Assembly (NCBI GenBank): GCA_016874895.1
Contig: VGSX01000059.1
Location: forward strand, 1 to 14,820
Direction of reading: 5' to 3'
Source: Deltaproteobacteria bacterium
GTDB taxonomy: Bacteria > Desulfobacterota > Desulfobaccia > Desulfobaccales > Desulfobaccaceae
DNA length: 14,820 nt
Positions 1-8,010 of this stretch are shown in pieces. Each line of letters begins with the position of its first letter. Within the stretch, counting starts at the first letter, position 1. The notes below the pieces were generated by a model. The model searched no databases. It had not been told where the DNA came from and saw only the letters and a list, made by a program, of their open reading frames with translations. The position numbers and the translations under genes are program-made.

Positions 1-266
1 TTCAAAAGCTCTCGGGTATCCTCTGGGTCGGCCTCAGGGACCGGTTTTCCCTCCATCAAACGCTCGGCCTGCTCAAGGGTCAGACGGGTCCCCTCGATAT
101 GCGTAGTGTGGTGGGCTTCCAGGATCAGCGCTCGACGGCCCATCTCCCGCACCCAGGCTTCGGACAAAGCAGCGGCCTCCAAGAAGCCCCGGGCCCGCTC
201 AATGCGGGTCAGACCGGCGGTTATCCGATTGGTAATATTGAATTTTGGCTCAAACCTATTTTTCAA
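1..266 (-). CDS. Fic-family protein, N-terminal part (runs off the left edge)
   Basis: Translating from a TTG at 266-264 gives 88 uninterrupted codons to the window edge. The start is supported by an AGGGG ribosome site about 9 nt upstream. The segment ALILEAHHTTHIEGTRLTLE (about residues 46-65) matches the Fic N-terminal helical region, where the S/T-hIEGt stretch precedes the Fic core. The catalytic HPFxxGNGR motif would lie beyond the window, so activity cannot be judged. Fic proteins usually transfer AMP, or another nucleotide part, to target proteins. The gene starts 22 nt after the helicase stop on the same strand, so it is probably the last visible gene of the defence operon. It could instead be an unrelated resident gene read through from the operon. 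Confidence 0.8.
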   Translation of the reverse strand, partial: MKNRFEPKFNITNRITAGLTRIERARGFLEAAALSEAWVREMGRRALILEAHHTTHIEGTRLTLEQAERLMEGKPVPEADPEDTRELL

Positions 267-288
267 TTCTAATTACCCCTAAGCACCA

Positions 289-3200
289 CTATGAACGACT
301 TCCCGAGTCATTCTGCCTTTGACTGCCTACTAAAACAGTATAGAAACCCTTTTCCATTCCCCATCTTGGGTCCTGCAAAGCCGCATCAACCTCCCGCCCC
401 AGGCACCTCGCCTTAATCTGGTTTTCGCTCAGGTTTCGGAAAAACTGTCTGAGTTCCCAATGGAGATCAGGGGTCCAATCAACATAGCCACCCAGCCTGT
501 CCAGGCATTGCTGAAGGCGGCCAGCCGTAGCAGTATCGCGAGCCATATGGCTTTGCCAGGTCTGGTTCAAATCGGTCTCTCCACCTTCCAGGCACATCAG
601 GAATCGGCCCAATTCACGAGTAAGTCTCAGGCGGGCTGCTGCCAATTGCCGCTCCGTCTTTCTCTTGGAAGAGACTGCAGCCTCTGACACCATCGCCTGG
701 GCCGCCTTCTTAGCAGCCTGGGCGGCTTTTTTAACGGCGCGCTGCCACTGACCCGGACCAGGGTACGTCCCATCCCATCCCTTGATTAGCCCTTCCAATT
801 GTTCTACGCTCCCAACTGGTTTGATCTGCTTTCCACTTACCCAGTAGGCCATCGAGGTCCGAAAAGCGCCTTGCTGGTGGGTATTTACCACTAATGGCAG
901 ACGCTCTCCCGGGCGCCAGAGTTTTCCCATTACTTCTCGCAGGTCCGAATCGAAGGGCGAAAGGGGGCGCAGTTTTGGATCTTTCTCCAATGCATCCACC
1001 TGAGCGCCATAAGCAATCCTTTTCTGCCCCGAAATAGTCACCTTATAGGCACTGGTTCCCTTCAGAGGATGAACTGCTGGGCCAACTTGCCCGTCAAGCA
1101 AAGTCAGCGCCTGCTCTATCTGTTTCAGGGTAATCCCCCGGGTGATCTCTTCATCTCCTGACGGTTCGCTTTCCATATAGGTCTCTGAAGCCAAGGGGTC
1201 ATGCTCCACTTGATCGGCCAGGTGAACTAAGTTTTCGGTGATGGCCTCCTCCTGTCCCAGAAGCATTCGCCGAGCCCGGGATAGCACCGGCTGCATAGCC
1301 CCCACGAAGTGTTCAAACAAACCGCAACGGTGCCGGAGGGCCCGATAGACCTTGTCATCGACGCTATCCTTCAAAAACAGATTGACCACCAATACCTCGG
1401 AAAGCTCTTGTCCGATGCGGTCAATGCGACCGATGCGCTGCTCCACCCTGCTGGGACTCCAGGGCAGATCGTAATTGATCATGGCTCCTGCAGCCTGCAG
1501 GTTCAGACCTTCGCTGGCGGCGTCAGTGCACAAGAGGATGCGCAGCTTGCCCTGATGTAAGGTATCCGTGATTTCGCCCTTGGATACTGACCGCCATTTT
1601 TCCCCATCCCACACCTGGCCGCCGGCGCCGCGGTAACAACCTAAAGTCCTCCCATAATAAGGGACCAACCTCTCCCGTAGGTATTCCACCGTGTCGGTGT
1701 ATTCGGAAAACACCAGGACTATTTTGCCTTCAGAGGTAAGGCCCTTCAGCACCTCGAAAAAGTAATTGAGCTTGCTATCTGTGGTCACGCGCTCCAGGCC
1801 CCTCAACAACCCTTCTACTTCCTGTAACTCGGCCAAGGCTTGTTGAGGATCCGGTGGGAGCGCCAGGGAAATCTTACCGCTCACCTCCCCCTCCGGCAGG
1901 TCTTCATCGTCCAGAGCTTCCGGGGCTTCTTCCGGCGGGAGATACCAGTCCGACGCCTTATCTTCCACCACGCGGCGCAGGGCCGTTTCTCTCTTCTTCA
2001 GGCTTCTCTCCAGGGCCAGCGGCGAACTGGTGGCCCGGCGGCGATAGATAGTTATGACAAACCCCTTGCCGGGCTTCTCCCTTTCCAGAAGTTCATAACG
2101 CCTATCAATATAGCGTTTGATGTCCTGATAGACCTTTCGTTCCGCCGGGTCCTGATAATCGAACTCCAGGTCATCCACCCGTCGCTTGGGGGGGGCCGTG
2201 TTCAAAAGTCCCAACTCATAATAGCGACCCAAGGTTTGGCGTGTATTGCGGTGCATCCGCCGGGCCAAGGGTGACCCCTGGCGCAGCCAATTAACCAAGG
2301 CATGGCGCTGGGAGGAAGGGGAAAAAGCCAGCTTTTGGGCCACTGTCATAGTGTGGCGCAGGTCCAGGTTCACTGCGGGTGGGGGCGGGAATTCGGGGTC
2401 TGCGGCGATCATAACTGCGGCTTCCCGGGCCGCATCCAGGTCCAACTGGCCCCGGCGCAAAGCCGCCAGGGTGCGGTAATAGTGGCGTACGCCGGCAAAA
2501 TCCGCCAGCCAGGCCCCGCCTTCCCCCAAAATGGCCAGCAGGTCCCAGGGCTCCCATGGCTGAGTTTGCATGGGTGTGGCGCTGAGCAGCAAGAACCCCC
2601 GGGCACGGTCCTTAAGCTGTAGCTCCCGGAGAAGCCGGAGCAGCAAAGTGGCGCTGTTGTATTCTCCTTCTTCCTGCCGGCCCCGGCGGACGGCGTGAGC
2701 TTCATCCAGCAGCACCAAATCCCAGGGCTCCGCCTGCAGGAGGGTTATCCGGTGATCATCCGCCCGGGCCGTCTCCCGGCTCAGCAGGAGCAGGTCATGA
2801 CGCAAGGCTTCCGCCAAGCCGCTAATCTTTTGGCTCCGGCCGTCAGGCCACACCAGGAGATTGATGCCCTCCAGGCGCGGCACGATGAGGCCGCCCTTTT
2901 CCCGCAGTTCCCCCTGCCACTGTTTCAGCAGGCCCGCCGGGGTAAGAAGCAGCGCTCGGCGCACTCCTCGCCCGGCCAAGAGCCTTCTCAGGATCAGGAT
3001 CGCTTCAATAGTCTTCCCCAGGCCTACTTCGTCACACAGCAGCCGCCCTTCGGGCCAGGCCCTAGCCGCCTCATCTACCACCCGGCGCTGGTGCGGCCAC
3101 AGCTCCACCGGGGCGGTGCCGTCGCAGTGGGGGCCGCCTTCTGGAAAATACGGCGCCTCCAGAAGGAAGCGCCAGACCATGGCCGCCTTCTGCCGGGCCT

Positions 3201-3972
3201 GGGCCTGAGTCGGCTCAGCCACAGGTGCCTCCAGCGGCGCAAACTTGATGAGCTTGAGGCGCACCGCCTCGGGCAGAGGCACGGTGTGCACTGCCGCGTG
3301 CCGGTCGGTCCAAAGGTCCTCAAATCTCCGGCGATACACCTGATAGCGCTCCAGAGCATCCCAGGAGGTGAACAAATCTAGACACTCGAAGTTGGCCACC
3401 AAGCCCTGGGCCGTCTCATTGCCGCTGCCGTTGAAGACCACTGCATCTCCCTGGGCGTCGGTCATCATTCCGAACTTGGCGTGGACGATGCCGGACCCAT
3501 AGCGCATAACTCCTACCCGGACCTCCAGAAGGCCCTCCTCGGCCAGCCAGGCCAGCATTGCTAAACGCTGCTTTTCTAATAGTTCCCGGGGAGACTTGAG
3601 GCGCTTCATGAGGTGCTTGGTTAGCCTGCTGGTGTCGCCTGTCTCCAGCAAGGCCCGCACGTCATCCTGGCCCAACTCCTCGTTGACTACTAGCCTTACC
3701 GCCGGGCGGGGGGCCTCTTTTCCCAGGGAAAGGAGACGTTGGATTAGCTTGCCGAAGCCTCGGGCTGCAGCGGCCAGGACCGAACTGGAGAAGTAGGCGC
3801 AGCAGCGATCGTAGTGGATCGCTTCGCTCAGGGCCGGCACATAAAGGTTCTCCAATAGCTCCGGGTCCGGCCCCTCCAGGGAGATTTGCCACTTATATTG
3901 TTTGAGATTGCCCGGCGGCATGGGCTCACCGGCGCCGGATTCAACGGACTTTTTCTTTGAGGCAGCCTTCAC
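289..3972 (-). CDS. Phospholipase D-like + SNF2 helicase fusion protein (helicase of an Hma-type defence operon)
   Basis: About 1227 aa. Residues about 30-240 form a single PLD/HKD module: H164-A-K166 with GSGN at 182-185, the HxK...GSxN signature of PLD nucleases. A complete superfamily-2 SNF2 engine follows: Q-motif-like PHQRR near 293, Walker A DEVGLGKT (314-321), DEAH box (423-426), SATP (464-467), motif V TDAASEGLNLQ (816-826) and motif VI QRIGRIDRIGQ (845-855). A long C-terminal region (about 870-1227) has no motif I recognise. Likely role: ATP-driven DNA translocase coupled to a phosphodiesterase/nuclease, acting with the DUF1156 methylase and DUF499 ATPase. Start: the GTG at 3972 has GGAAG 6 nt upstream. 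The frame is open to a GTG at 4011, inside a hairpin repeat, and an ATG at 3921 is a third option. The single HKD motif implies dimerisation, as in other one-HKD nucleases (inference). Confidence 0.93.
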   Translation of the reverse strand: MKAASKKKSVESGAGEPMPPGNLKQYKWQISLEGPDPELLENLYVPALSEAIHYDRCCAYFSSSVLAAAARGFGKLIQRLLSLGKEAPRPAVRLVVNEELGQDDVRALLETGDTSRLTKHLMKRLKSPRELLEKQRLAMLAWLAEEGLLEVRVGVMRYGSGIVHAKFGMMTDAQGDAVVFNGSGNETAQGLVANFECLDLFTSWDALERYQVYRRRFEDLWTDRHAAVHTVPLPEAVRLKLIKFAPLEAPVAEPTQAQARQKAAMVWRFLLEAPYFPEGGPHCDGTAPVELWPHQRRVVDEAARAWPEGRLLCDEVGLGKTIEAILILRRLLAGRGVRRALLLTPAGLLKQWQGELREKGGLIVPRLEGINLLVWPDGRSQKISGLAEALRHDLLLLSRETARADDHRITLLQAEPWDLVLLDEAHAVRRGRQEEGEYNSATLLLRLLRELQLKDRARGFLLLSATPMQTQPWEPWDLLAILGEGGAWLADFAGVRHYYRTLAALRRGQLDLDAAREAAVMIAADPEFPPPPAVNLDLRHTMTVAQKLAFSPSSQRHALVNWLRQGSPLARRMHRNTRQTLGRYYELGLLNTAPPKRRVDDLEFDYQDPAERKVYQDIKRYIDRRYELLEREKPGKGFVITIYRRRATSSPLALERSLKKRETALRRVVEDKASDWYLPPEEAPEALDDEDLPEGEVSGKISLALPPDPQQALAELQEVEGLLRGLERVTTDSKLNYFFEVLKGLTSEGKIVLVFSEYTDTVEYLRERLVPYYGRTLGCYRGAGGQVWDGEKWRSVSKGEITDTLHQGKLRILLCTDAASEGLNLQAAGAMINYDLPWSPSRVEQRIGRIDRIGQELSEVLVVNLFLKDSVDDKVYRALRHRCGLFEHFVGAMQPVLSRARRMLLGQEEAITENLVHLADQVEHDPLASETYMESEPSGDEEITRGITLKQIEQALTLLDGQVGPAVHPLKGTSAYKVTISGQKRIAYGAQVDALEKDPKLRPLSPFDSDLREVMGKLWRPGERLPLVVNTHQQGAFRTSMAYWVSGKQIKPVGSVEQLEGLIKGWDGTYPGPGQWQRAVKKAAQAAKKAAQAMVSEAAVSSKRKTERQLAAARLRLTRELGRFLMCLEGGETDLNQTWQSHMARDTATAGRLQQCLDRLGGYVDWTPDLHWELRQFFRNLSENQIKARCLGREVDAALQDPRWGMEKGFYTVLVGSQRQNDSGSRS

Positions 3973-3995
3973 TTTATTCTTCCATATCTTCCCGG

Positions 3996-4057
3996 AATGT
4001 AGGGCGGGCACTGCCCGCCATACCGCTCTTTATGGTGGGCGGTGCCCACCCTACATT
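3996..4057. repeat. Long inverted repeat (24-bp arms, 14-nt loop) before the helicase gene
   Basis: Arms 3996-4019 and 4034-4057 are reverse complements at 21 of 24 positions, both ending in AATGTAGGG on the outside, around the loop 4020-4033. Each arm also contains an internal GGGCA/TGCCC palindrome, so several cruciform or hairpin forms are possible. This is a REP/BIME-like or small MITE-like unit. It lies in the gap between the methylase stop and the likely helicase start, and a longer GTG reading of the helicase would begin inside it. Confidence 0.8.
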
Positions 4058-4064
4058 TTTGGTG

Positions 4065-4086
4065 GCACAGGCTTTCCAGCCTGTGC
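4065..4086. repeat. Perfect 9-bp hairpin, second of three in tandem
   Basis: GCACAGGCT (4065-4073), TTCC loop, AGCCTGTGC (4078-4086): a perfect 9-bp stem with a tetraloop. It is 7 nt from the preceding inverted repeat and 1 nt from the next hairpin. No T-run follows on either strand, so it is not a classical terminator. Confidence 0.8.
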
Positions 4087-4087
4087 A

Positions 4088-4111
4088 AGAACAGCCGGGG
4101 GCGGCTGTTCT
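4088..4111. repeat. Perfect 10-bp hairpin overlapping the methylase stop codon
   Basis: AGAACAGCCG (4088-4097), GGGG loop, CGGCTGTTCT (4102-4111): a perfect 10-bp stem. The methylase TAG (4112-4110) lies at its edge, so the element directly follows the methylase and probably forms at the 3' end of its message. A role in mRNA stability or in separating methylase from helicase expression is plausible but not shown. Confidence 0.8.
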
Positions 4112-7076
4112 ACATTTCTTCTTCGGCTTCCAGTTCTTCTTCCGAGAAGCCGCTGCCGGCCATGCCCTTGAAAAGGGGCAGCTCCGGCGGGGCTTTCTCG
4201 GTCCAATCCGGCTGCTCTACTTCAAAGAGGGGCTTCAGCAGGCTGTGCCAGGCCCGGAACTCGGGAAACCTGGCCGCGGCGGACTGCTTGCCCTTCTCGT
4301 GGCGCACCGCCTCCGGGGCGGACTGCACTAAAGCCGCCATGAGTTTGGCCACCGGGGCCTCTTTGGTCCACCCCTGTTGCCGCATCAAGGCCCGGGCCGA
4401 ACCGATGCCCCCGGCGCCGCCCCCGGCCTCCAGGTAGCGCAGCGCCAGGGTCTGGCAGGCGTCCAGCACCGTGCGGAAGCTGGGGTCGTTAGGATGCACC
4501 TTCAGAACCTGCTTCTTGGTGCGTTTCTGGGGCACGGTCACCGGGCCAAACAGCGTGTCCACCACTTCTTCAGGCTTGAGGGCCTGGTCCCGGCGCCGTT
4601 CTTTGGCCGAGAGGATTTTGATCTTGTCCCCCTCCTTGGACACCAGACTGGCGGCCACCAATTGCTCCACGTCCATGCCCACCGCGTGCCCCAGGAGCTT
4701 GGCTTCATTGAAGCGGAACTCCGCGGCGGCCAGCACGTCCCAGCACAAGAGATAGAAGCGGCCTTCCCCTTCCACCCCCTCCAGGCCCCGGGGGGCCAGC
4801 TCCACAAGGCGCCAGGCGCTCACCGCGTCCGCCGCCTCTTCCAGGGCCCGGACCACGCCCACGTTGAGACCCGTGTCGGTGCGCACGGTCGCGAAGCGGC
4901 TGAAGACCTCCATGGCCGGGCCGAAGGCCCCCACCAACTGGTCCACCCGGTTGAGCCCCTCCTGGGCCAGACGGGCCGCGGCGGTCCTGGCCTCCCGGCG
5001 GATGGCCTCCTGCATATTGCCATCAAAAAAGCCTACCCCTGCCTCTGGCGGGCGTTTCCGGGCCACCAGGATGACGGTGCTCTGAGCCGCGTTCTTATTG
5101 GCTTGATGAAGAGAATGCTCGCTTTCTGTCTTCACCGGCCAGGTGGCGGTGATCATGAAGCCGGCATCAATGAGGGAAGTGAAGAGAGATGCCCAGGCCT
5201 CCTGCTTCTTGTGGGTGAACATCACCGTCAGCACCCCGTCGTCCCGGAGAATGCGGCGGCACTCCCGGAAGACCCGGGTCATCATTTCCCGGTAGAAGGC
5301 CTGGGCCTGAGCCTTGGCCGCAGCCGCCGCTTTTTTCCCGTCCCCCGGTGTCCGAAAGCGACTGGCGTTCACCACCGCTTCCTGGTCATGCTCGCAGAGA
5401 TAAGTGGAGAACCACTCGGGCCGGCGGTGCCCCTGGGTGCGCTTCAACCAGACGTAGAAGAAGTCGGCCAGCTCCGAGTATTGCACGTTGTCGGCATAGG
5501 GCGGATCCACCACTACGGCGGTGATGCTGCCGTTGGCAATCTGGGGCAGGCTGGTGGCCGACCCGAGGGCGATTTCCACCGGCTTTGCCTTGGGGTGCCG
5601 GGGGAGTTTGGCCAGGTTCTCATAAGCATTAATGACGTTCTTTATGGCCCAAGCAAGCCCCGCCCCAGCATAACATGGTGCCATCTCGGCAAAAGTGGCT
5701 TTGAAAGAAAAGTCATGTTTCTCAAATGTATTACCCATGACTCCTCTTGCTGAATGCCAAAAACTTAGCCTGCAATTATAGTTAATTAATTTATCAACAA
5801 AGAAGCCAAACAGTTGAACCACCGCCTCCCCCAACTCCTCCCCTTCGGCTTTAATGATCTCCGGGCGCAGGCGCTGGATTTCCTCCACCAGCACCCCCAT
5901 GGCCAAAAGCTGGCGAGGGGAGAAGAGGTCGGCCCAGCGAGGCATCCCGTAAACTCGGGGCCGTTCATCGCTGGATAATTCGGGATATGATTCTGTAGGT
6001 ATGATATTCGCCCGCTCCCAGGTCGGGCGGAGGCGGGCCAGTTCGACCTCGGCGGCTGCCAGGGCCTCTAAGTCGGCTTTGGTGGGGCGCTCGAATTTCA
6101 GCCCTTGGGGGGTTTTGAGGACCACGGCGTAAAGGGCGCTTCCCATTTTGCCCTGCTGGGCCATGGTCTTGATGTAGTCGGCGGGAATCTGAAGACTGGT
6201 GAAGAGAGAAACCCCCTTGCCGTCGCTGTAGGTGGGCTTGGGAGCCTCCTTCAGTTGGCCTTTGCCTTCTCCTACCTCCTTAACCTCAACCCACCAGGTT
6301 CCGGTTTCTTTATTGACCTGGGGCTTGCCAACGATTCGCTGCCCGCTCTTGGGCTTCAGCAGGTGCCAGTCGGGCACCAGGGGAGTCTCCCACCCCGTCT
6401 CCGGACAGGGCACCGTCCGGGCAAAGACGTAGGCATGGATCGCCCCCTCCCTTTTGGGGTAAAAAGTAGATAGACGCTTCTCGATTTTTTCTAATAGTAC
6501 TTTCCCCCACTTATAAGCGGCCTGGCCCAAACGGAGTCCCAGGGAGAGAGGATAAATTACTGTGGCTTCTAAAATAGAACAGGCCACCGGGTTGTATTCA
6601 TTAGCCAAGGTCGGCAAGCCCAGTCGGGCAGCTTCCAGGGGTATCGAGCCCCCGCCGGCCATGGGGTCCATGACGAGAATTTCATTCCCCCATAATTTTT
6701 CGATTTCCTGGTGTAGTTGGTCTAAATCTTCAGGCAAGAATTTGTTCTTGAACGCCCGGTCGCAATTAAACCCACCCGGAATTCGGTAGCCGGTATCCAT
6801 CACATGCCGGATATCCACTAGCTCGTGGCCAGGCTTGCCGAACCCCAACAGGCGCTCAAAAACCTCCCGGGGAAAGTCCGCGGGCAGCAACGACCCCAGG
6901 ACTGCGGCCCGGGAAGCCACCAGGGGCCGCCGGGCCCACCAGACATGGAGGCGCTTGTCCGGCGGCTGCTGCCCAGTGGAGCGCTCCCGGATGCACTCCA
7001 CCCCAATGGCCGCCGCAGGAAGCCACGCTTCCAGGAGGACTCGGGGGGGCTGGGTCAAAGGTCCTTCATTCGCCAT
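4110..7076 (-). CDS. DUF1156-family DNA methyltransferase (adenine N6 / cytosine N4 type)
   Basis: 988 aa. The N-terminal DUF1156 region contains RLHVWWARRPL (42-52), the family hallmark. Methyltransferase motif I is DPMAGGGSIPLEAA (137-150), the S-adenosylmethionine-binding loop. Catalytic motif IV is DPPYAD (524-529), the DPPY form found in exocyclic-amino methylases. The insertion between them (about 170-500) is large. The block RILRDDGVLTVMFTHKK after motif IV fits the remaining Rossmann core. Likely role: methylating host DNA so that the helicase and ATPase spare it. The ATG at 7076 has only a weak GA-rich ribosome site. Residues 8-24 are repeated in a broken copy at 7936-8010, so the native start context of this gene has been rearranged. 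Downstream are three hairpins and then the helicase on the same strand. Confidence 0.93.
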   Translation of the reverse strand: MANEGPLTQPPRVLLEAWLPAAAIGVECIRERSTGQQPPDKRLHVWWARRPLVASRAAVLGSLLPADFPREVFERLLGFGKPGHELVDIRHVMDTGYRIPGGFNCDRAFKNKFLPEDLDQLHQEIEKLWGNEILVMDPMAGGGSIPLEAARLGLPTLANEYNPVACSILEATVIYPLSLGLRLGQAAYKWGKVLLEKIEKRLSTFYPKREGAIHAYVFARTVPCPETGWETPLVPDWHLLKPKSGQRIVGKPQVNKETGTWWVEVKEVGEGKGQLKEAPKPTYSDGKGVSLFTSLQIPADYIKTMAQQGKMGSALYAVVLKTPQGLKFERPTKADLEALAAAEVELARLRPTWERANIIPTESYPELSSDERPRVYGMPRWADLFSPRQLLAMGVLVEEIQRLRPEIIKAEGEELGEAVVQLFGFFVDKLINYNCRLSFWHSARGVMGNTFEKHDFSFKATFAEMAPCYAGAGLAWAIKNVINAYENLAKLPRHPKAKPVEIALGSATSLPQIANGSITAVVVDPPYADNVQYSELADFFYVWLKRTQGHRRPEWFSTYLCEHDQEAVVNASRFRTPGDGKKAAAAAKAQAQAFYREMMTRVFRECRRILRDDGVLTVMFTHKKQEAWASLFTSLIDAGFMITATWPVKTESEHSLHQANKNAAQSTVILVARKRPPEAGVGFFDGNMQEAIRREARTAAARLAQEGLNRVDQLVGAFGPAMEVFSRFATVRTDTGLNVGVVRALEEAADAVSAWRLVELAPRGLEGVEGEGRFYLLCWDVLAAAEFRFNEAKLLGHAVGMDVEQLVAASLVSKEGDKIKILSAKERRRDQALKPEEVVDTLFGPVTVPQKRTKKQVLKVHPNDPSFRTVLDACQTLALRYLEAGGGAGGIGSARALMRQQGWTKEAPVAKLMAALVQSAPEAVRHEKGKQSAAARFPEFRAWHSLLKPLFEVEQPDWTEKAPPELPLFKGMAGSGFSEEELEAEEEM
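7004..7057. repeat. 54-bp repeat, copy A (inside the methylase 5' end)
   Basis: Ungapped match to 7956-8009 at 45 of 54 positions, same orientation. It covers methylase codons for TQPPRVLLEAWLPAAAI. Six of the nine differences are silent in this reading frame, so both copies evolved as coding sequence before one was truncated. Confidence 0.85.
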
Positions 7077-7131
7077 CGGGTTTTCTCATCTGCTCAAGTT
7101 TTTGCTTGACTTTTCCGATAATTTGCTTAAC
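7066..7131 (-). pseudogene. Possible 3' tail of a lost gene before the methylase
   Basis: The gap between DUF3800 and the methylase contains a short open stretch (21 codons) with no start codon at its beginning. It is rich in Lys, Gln and Glu (KQIIGKVKQKLEQMRKPDGE) and ends in TGA overlapping the methylase start region. It reads like the amphipathic C-terminus of a protein whose stop once overlapped the methylase start. It could equally be chance in AT-rich DNA. Stops at 7132-7134 and further upstream separate it from DUF3800, although it is in the same frame. Confidence 0.25.
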
Positions 7132-7185
7132 TTATAGTCAACACAAAGGCTAATAATGGCGGTGACTGAGCAATTCGGGCGCCGC

Positions 7186-7932
7186 CTATTCTTTTTTGGG
7201 CAGAACCACCAGGCCAAACCCCTTATACCTGCCATCAGCCGCCCGACGAAATTTCTGTTTGATGATCTCCCAATCCGCCTTGGCCGACTTCCCCAGGACA
7301 TGCCGGCCGATGGGTGAAACAATGAGATCGGCGATTTGCAGCCCGGCAATGTCCTGGGATTTGTCCCGAATATGCAGTTCACTGATCCGCCGCCTCACTT
7401 CCGAGGCCGGCACAAACTCAGTGCCGCCGACCCGCAAGTCCATCCAGGCCAAGCGTAGCTGGTTATCCAGGGTCTCGTCCCTGGCCTCGGCGATGATGAT
7501 CCCCTTTTCACCCCCACCCCTGGCTTGAATCTGAAAAATAAACCTCTCCACCAGGATTTTCAGGGAGAGCAGGTAAGGGTCCATGGCCGCCAGGCCATAG
7601 CGCCGGGAATGCTCGTCCTTTTTAATGGCGCAGGCCACCACGGTATAGTCTAAAGACTCCATGAGCCTGTTGGTCTCTCTAAAAAAGCGCTCACGGAAGG
7701 CTTTGTTGGTCAAGGCCTGAAATACCCCCCTGACTCGGGCGATATCCGCAGTATGGAGGATGAAGTCATCTCTCCCAAAGAGCTCCCTTTTGTATCGCTT
7801 CAGCTCTGAGGTCATGTGCCGGTCGTGATACTCAAGATCAACAATACAGCCCCCCAGGACAAATACCGGGTATTGAGGGTCGATTTTATCCAGGCTGTGG
7901 TCGCCAGATTCATCTAAGAAAAGAACCAGCAT
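7186..7932 (-). CDS. DUF3800 domain protein
   Basis: 248 aa, a full-length member of the family. The N-terminus MLVLFLDESGDHS (D7, E8, D11) and the C-terminal GLQIADLIV (about 197-205, with D202) are the two DUF3800 signatures. IIIAEARDE near 146-153 lies between them. The spaced acidic residues resemble an RNase H-like metal site, so a nuclease role is often suspected for this family, but none is established here. Its ATG lies 3 nt after the stop of the 24-codon methylase remnant, and its own ribosome site is poor, so it is probably translated by coupling to that leader. It separates the 142-aa gene from the methylase and is flanked by a repeated methylase start, so it looks like a later addition to the operon. 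It may be an alternative effector. Confidence 0.88.
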   Translation of the reverse strand: MLVLFLDESGDHSLDKIDPQYPVFVLGGCIVDLEYHDRHMTSELKRYKRELFGRDDFILHTADIARVRGVFQALTNKAFRERFFRETNRLMESLDYTVVACAIKKDEHSRRYGLAAMDPYLLSLKILVERFIFQIQARGGGEKGIIIAEARDETLDNQLRLAWMDLRVGGTEFVPASEVRRRISELHIRDKSQDIAGLQIADLIVSPIGRHVLGKSAKADWEIIKQKFRRAADGRYKGFGLVVLPKKE

Positions 7933-7935
7933 AGA

Positions 7936-8010
7936 TTAACTCGGTCTAAAAAACTCAATGGCGGCAGCCGTGAGCCATGCTTCCAGGAGGACCCGAGGGG
8001 GCAGGGTCAT
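7936..8010 (-). pseudogene. 24-codon remnant of a methylase (DUF1156) start, now a leader peptide
   Basis: ATG at 8010 follows a perfect GGAGG (8018-8022) by 7 nt and overlaps the stop of the 142-aa gene as ATGA. The peptide begins MTLPPRVLLEAWLTAAAI, matching methylase residues 8-24 (TQPPRVLLEAWLPAAAI), then diverges (EFFRPS) and stops at 7936-7938. This is the expected native position and signal set of the methylase start. It is still translatable and ends 3 nt before the DUF3800 ATG, so it probably couples DUF3800 translation to the upstream genes. Confidence 0.82.
7956..8009. repeat. 54-bp repeat, copy B (methylase start remnant)
   Basis: Partner of 7004-7057. The match starts at CAATGG and ends at the methylase start side. 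The two copies enclose the whole DUF3800 gene. They differ by about 17%, which is too diverged for a fresh target-site duplication and suggests recombination between two related alleles or an old event. Confidence 0.85.

Noticed and set aside
2695..3381. Plus-strand open frame (228 codons) opposite the helicase
   Set aside because: An antisense shadow: the minus frame here carries the Walker A box and the end of the PLD region. The plus reading is rich in Gln, Pro and Arg with no recognisable domain.
4377..5753. Long plus-strand open frame (458 codons) opposite the methylase
   Set aside because: It mirrors the GC-rich codons of the methylase, shows low-complexity His/Gly/Leu composition and no family motif, and the methylase frame has clear catalytic motifs.
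4250..7070. Possible restriction endonuclease domain in the methylase
   Set aside because: No PD-(D/E)xK or HNH pattern could be supported in the large insertion or the C-terminus, so it is called only a methyltransferase.
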